A DNA stretch of 64,000 nt from UBA6168 sp041163745 (GTDB taxonomy: Bacteria > Bacteroidota > Bacteroidia > Chitinophagales > Saprospiraceae): assembly GCA_041163745.1 (NCBI GenBank), contig JBEAQU010000033.1:91280-155279 (forward strand), in the 5' to 3' direction. The notes under the pieces are model-generated. The model saw only the letters and a list, made by a program, of their open reading frames with translations, made no database searches and was not told where the DNA came from. How positions within the stretch are numbered: position 1 is the first letter of the stretch; every line of letters starts with the position of its first letter. A program made the position numbers and the translations under genes. Positions 62,637 through 64,000 of the stretch are shown in pieces.

Positions 62637-63338
62637 TCAGTCCTTGCAAGGCCATACCCAGTCGTCCAGGGGATATGCCCGCCGCTGGAAGGAATAATGC
62701 CACCACTCCGTCTCGATCGGTTCGAGCCCGTGCGTCCGCATCACCCGGACCAACAGCTCCCTGTTCCGCAGGACCTCCGCCGGAAGTCCCCGGAAGTCGT
62801 GATAAGCCTCTTTCCCGAAGTAGTCGAATCCGGTTCCCATGTCCAGCTCGTTCCCCAGGCTGTCCGCAATCGTGAGGTCTACCGCCGTACCCCGGTTGTG
62901 CATGGATCCCTCCCGCGGATCCGCCACGTACCGCGGGTCGGGCACCTTCTCCCATAATTTCCATTGGATGGGCCGCGGCCGGTAACAATCGAACAGCTTG
63001 AGCCGCATCCCTCGCGCCTCCAGCTCCTCCTGGGCCGATGCCAGCGCCCTGGCCACTTCCGGCCGAAGGAAGCAACGGCCGCATTCGTACAGCTGGGTAG
63101 CCACGAAGTTGTCAGTCGATGCGTACCGGAGATCCAATAGCACCCCAGGCGCCAATCGGTTCAATTCCTGCCAGGCCGTGGTGTCGTAGTCCGGCCCGGT
63201 TTCCTCCGATACGGAAACAGCCCGTACCAGCGAATCCGCTTCCGACCCGTTTCCTTCGCCCCGCTCCTTCGCAACAGAACGGCCGCCACAACCTGCCAAG
63301 GCCAGCATCCAAGCCAGTGTCAACAGTATGTTTTTCAT
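62637..63338 (-). CDS. D-Ala-D-Ala dipeptidase lipoprotein (VanX/DdpX-like)
   Basis: 233 residues from the ATG at 63338 (MKNILLTLAWMLALAGC); the lipobox ALAGC makes Cys17 the lipid anchor, so it is periplasmic and membrane bound. The peptidase M15D domain has the zinc motif SMHNRGTAVDLT (about 144-155) and EWWHYSF with the catalytic Glu and third zinc His. It hydrolyses D-alanyl-D-alanine. In a species without glycopeptide-resistance genes nearby this is probably a peptidoglycan-recycling or nutrient role. It precedes tgt by 66 bases. Confidence 0.92.
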   Translation of the reverse strand: MKNILLTLAWMLALAGCGGRSVAKERGEGNGSEADSLVRAVSVSEETGPDYDTTAWQELNRLAPGVLLDLRYASTDNFVATQLYECGRCFLRPEVARALASAQEELEARGMRLKLFDCYRPRPIQWKLWEKVPDPRYVADPREGSMHNRGTAVDLTIADSLGNELDMGTGFDYFGKEAYHDFRGLPAEVLRNRELLVRVMRTHGLEPIETEWWHYSFQRRAYPLDDWVWPCKD

Positions 63339-63449
63339 CTTCGTTCGTTTTTGCCCGGACATATGCGCTCCCTCCCGCCGCCTCGTCTTTCTGCCGGCGT
63401 CCGAAACAGCTAAAATGGATAAAATCATCCGAATATGGACCTGCTGTCG

Positions 63450-63457
63450 CAAAAATA
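63450..63457 (-). promoter_or_regulatory. Candidate -7 element (TATTTTTG) for the dipeptidase-tgt-lptG unit
   Basis: TATTTTTG on the minus strand matches TAnnTTTG, with TTCC about 18 bases upstream. Leader of about 105 bases to the ATG at 63338. Confidence 0.45.
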
Positions 63458-63795
63458 CTTCGCAGACGCCGAATTGGAAGCGCTCCGCCTCGCCCTTGCC
63501 CGCTGCCTGATTCGCTAGCCCGCCGACGTACGCTCGGATCCGTTTTGCGCAGGGACATGTTGCCTCTGCTGCGACGTCGATTCGGCTGGCACCCGCAAAC
63601 ACTTCAGCATCCGACGCAAGCTTCAGCCTTCCCATGAAGCCCTATCAACGCCACTCCAGACACTTGCCGCGGATCGCGGACAAAAGTGACCGCAACAAAA
63701 CCGCCGTACAGACCTCCACAGCTTGCCTTTGTGAATCACGGATACGACTGTTTGGTTTGCATCCTGACCAAATCCAACCGAAACCCGCCACCCCT

Positions 63796-63810
63796 CTCCG
63801 CGAAGCGGGG
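63796..63810. repeat. Short hairpin repeat, copy 1
   Basis: CTCCGC-GAA-GCGGGG, followed by AGTAAAATTCCAC. Shares the 14-base core CCGCGAAGCGGGGA with copy 2, 132 bases away. Confidence 0.6.
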
Positions 63811-63914
63811 AGTAAAATTCCACTAATAAAAAGGCGAAGAAATACCAAATCCGCTTGCCAATCAAAAAATTACAAAAGGAAAAAATCCCTGTAATTAGCC
63901 TAATCCTAAAAATT

Positions 63915-63990
63915 CGCGTACCAGCATCCCCGCGAAGCGGGGAAGAAAATCACACCCCTTACACAACGAATCCGCCCGACGCGTACCAGC
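63915..63990. repeat. Direct repeat CGCGTACCAGC, two copies 65 bases apart
   Basis: CGCGTACCAGC occurs at 63915-63925 and 63980-63990. The first copy is followed by hairpin copy 2; the second is at the window end and is followed by CCGCCTCGCG, so whether the unit repeats again cannot be seen. Confidence 0.5.
63928..63942. repeat. Short hairpin repeat, copy 2
   Basis: Perfect stem CCCCGC-GAA-GCGGGG, followed by AAGAAAATCACAC, similar to the flank of copy 1. Likely a dispersed intergenic element, or the edge of a repeat array continuing beyond the window. Confidence 0.6.
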
Positions 63991-64000
63991 CCGCCTCGCG

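Larger units (their letters stand above)
63458..64000. other. Non-coding window end
   Basis: No gene supportable. Sequence shifts from GC-rich to AT-rich around 63820-63910. Short repeated hairpins (63796-63810 and 63928-63942) and a direct repeat (63915-63925 and 63980-63990) lie here. Confidence 0.45.

Noticed and set aside
63796..63990. CRISPR array at the window end
   Set aside because: Repeats are short, only two copies, spacing of 132 and 65 bases differs between the two elements and no cas genes are seen.

Overview
The window reads as one stretch of a GC-rich Bacteroidales-type (Bacteroidetes) chromosome. Several genes are preceded by the phylum's TAnnTTTG -7 element. Ribosome-binding sites are poor, and several genes appear to start with GTG or TTG. 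The gene content (formimidoyltransferase-cyclodeaminase, separate feoA/feoB, tgt next to an lptF/lptG-type gene, a Bacteroidetes-style tyrosine autokinase) fits this. The high GC is compatible with the Rikenellaceae/Alistipes range, but genus is a guess. No rRNA, tRNA, CRISPR array, IS element or phage gene was recognised.

Left flank (1-8784): housekeeping genes. These are the 3' part of formimidoyltransferase-cyclodeaminase, an orphan secreted protein, a convergent outer-membrane beta-barrel protein, aspartate-semialdehyde dehydrogenase, feoAB (with a palindrome upstream that resembles a metal-regulator operator) and a cysteine-synthase/CBS-type PLP enzyme.

Centre (9167-60133): about 50 kb with every gene on the minus strand, a very large surface-polysaccharide locus. 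Read in transcription order it starts with the export and initiation machinery: CpsB-like phosphatase, WecA-like initiating transferase, Wza-like lipoprotein, Wzc-like kinase, and Wzm/Wzt ABC exporter with a C-terminal Wzt domain. Four modification modules follow. (1) Dioxygenase, aldo/keto reductase, ATP-grasp ligase, NAD epimerase and metallophosphoesterase. (2) MBOAT, FkbH, acyl carrier protein, MaoC, SDR and two SGNH proteins, which looks like a complete acyl-ACP to polysaccharide acylation path. (3) NDP-hexose 2,3-dehydratase, Gfo/Idh 3-ketoreductase and DegT aminotransferase, an antibiotic-style deoxyaminosugar path. (4) Further down, asparagine synthase, SGNH, carbamoyltransferase, GT-C transferase with its polyprenyl-sugar synthase, methyltransferase, DUF5989 and SxtJ. 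Between modules 3 and 4 lie seven glycosyltransferases of GT-B type and a Wzy-like polymerase. Two downstream units have their own candidate promoters: glycosyltransferase, glycosyltransferase and a second carbamoyltransferase (14616-10829), and a single glycosyltransferase (10030-9260) ended by a strong hairpin terminator.

Right flank (60213-64000): an lptF/lptG-type permease, tgt and a VanX-like D-Ala-D-Ala dipeptidase lipoprotein, all on the minus strand. A non-coding end follows with short repeated hairpins.

The parts most likely to be under-described biology are the acyl-carrier-protein decoration cassette, the ATP-grasp/dioxygenase module, and the carbamoyltransferase/DUF5989/SxtJ group, all in one locus that carries both a Wzy-like polymerase and an ABC exporter but no visible flippase.
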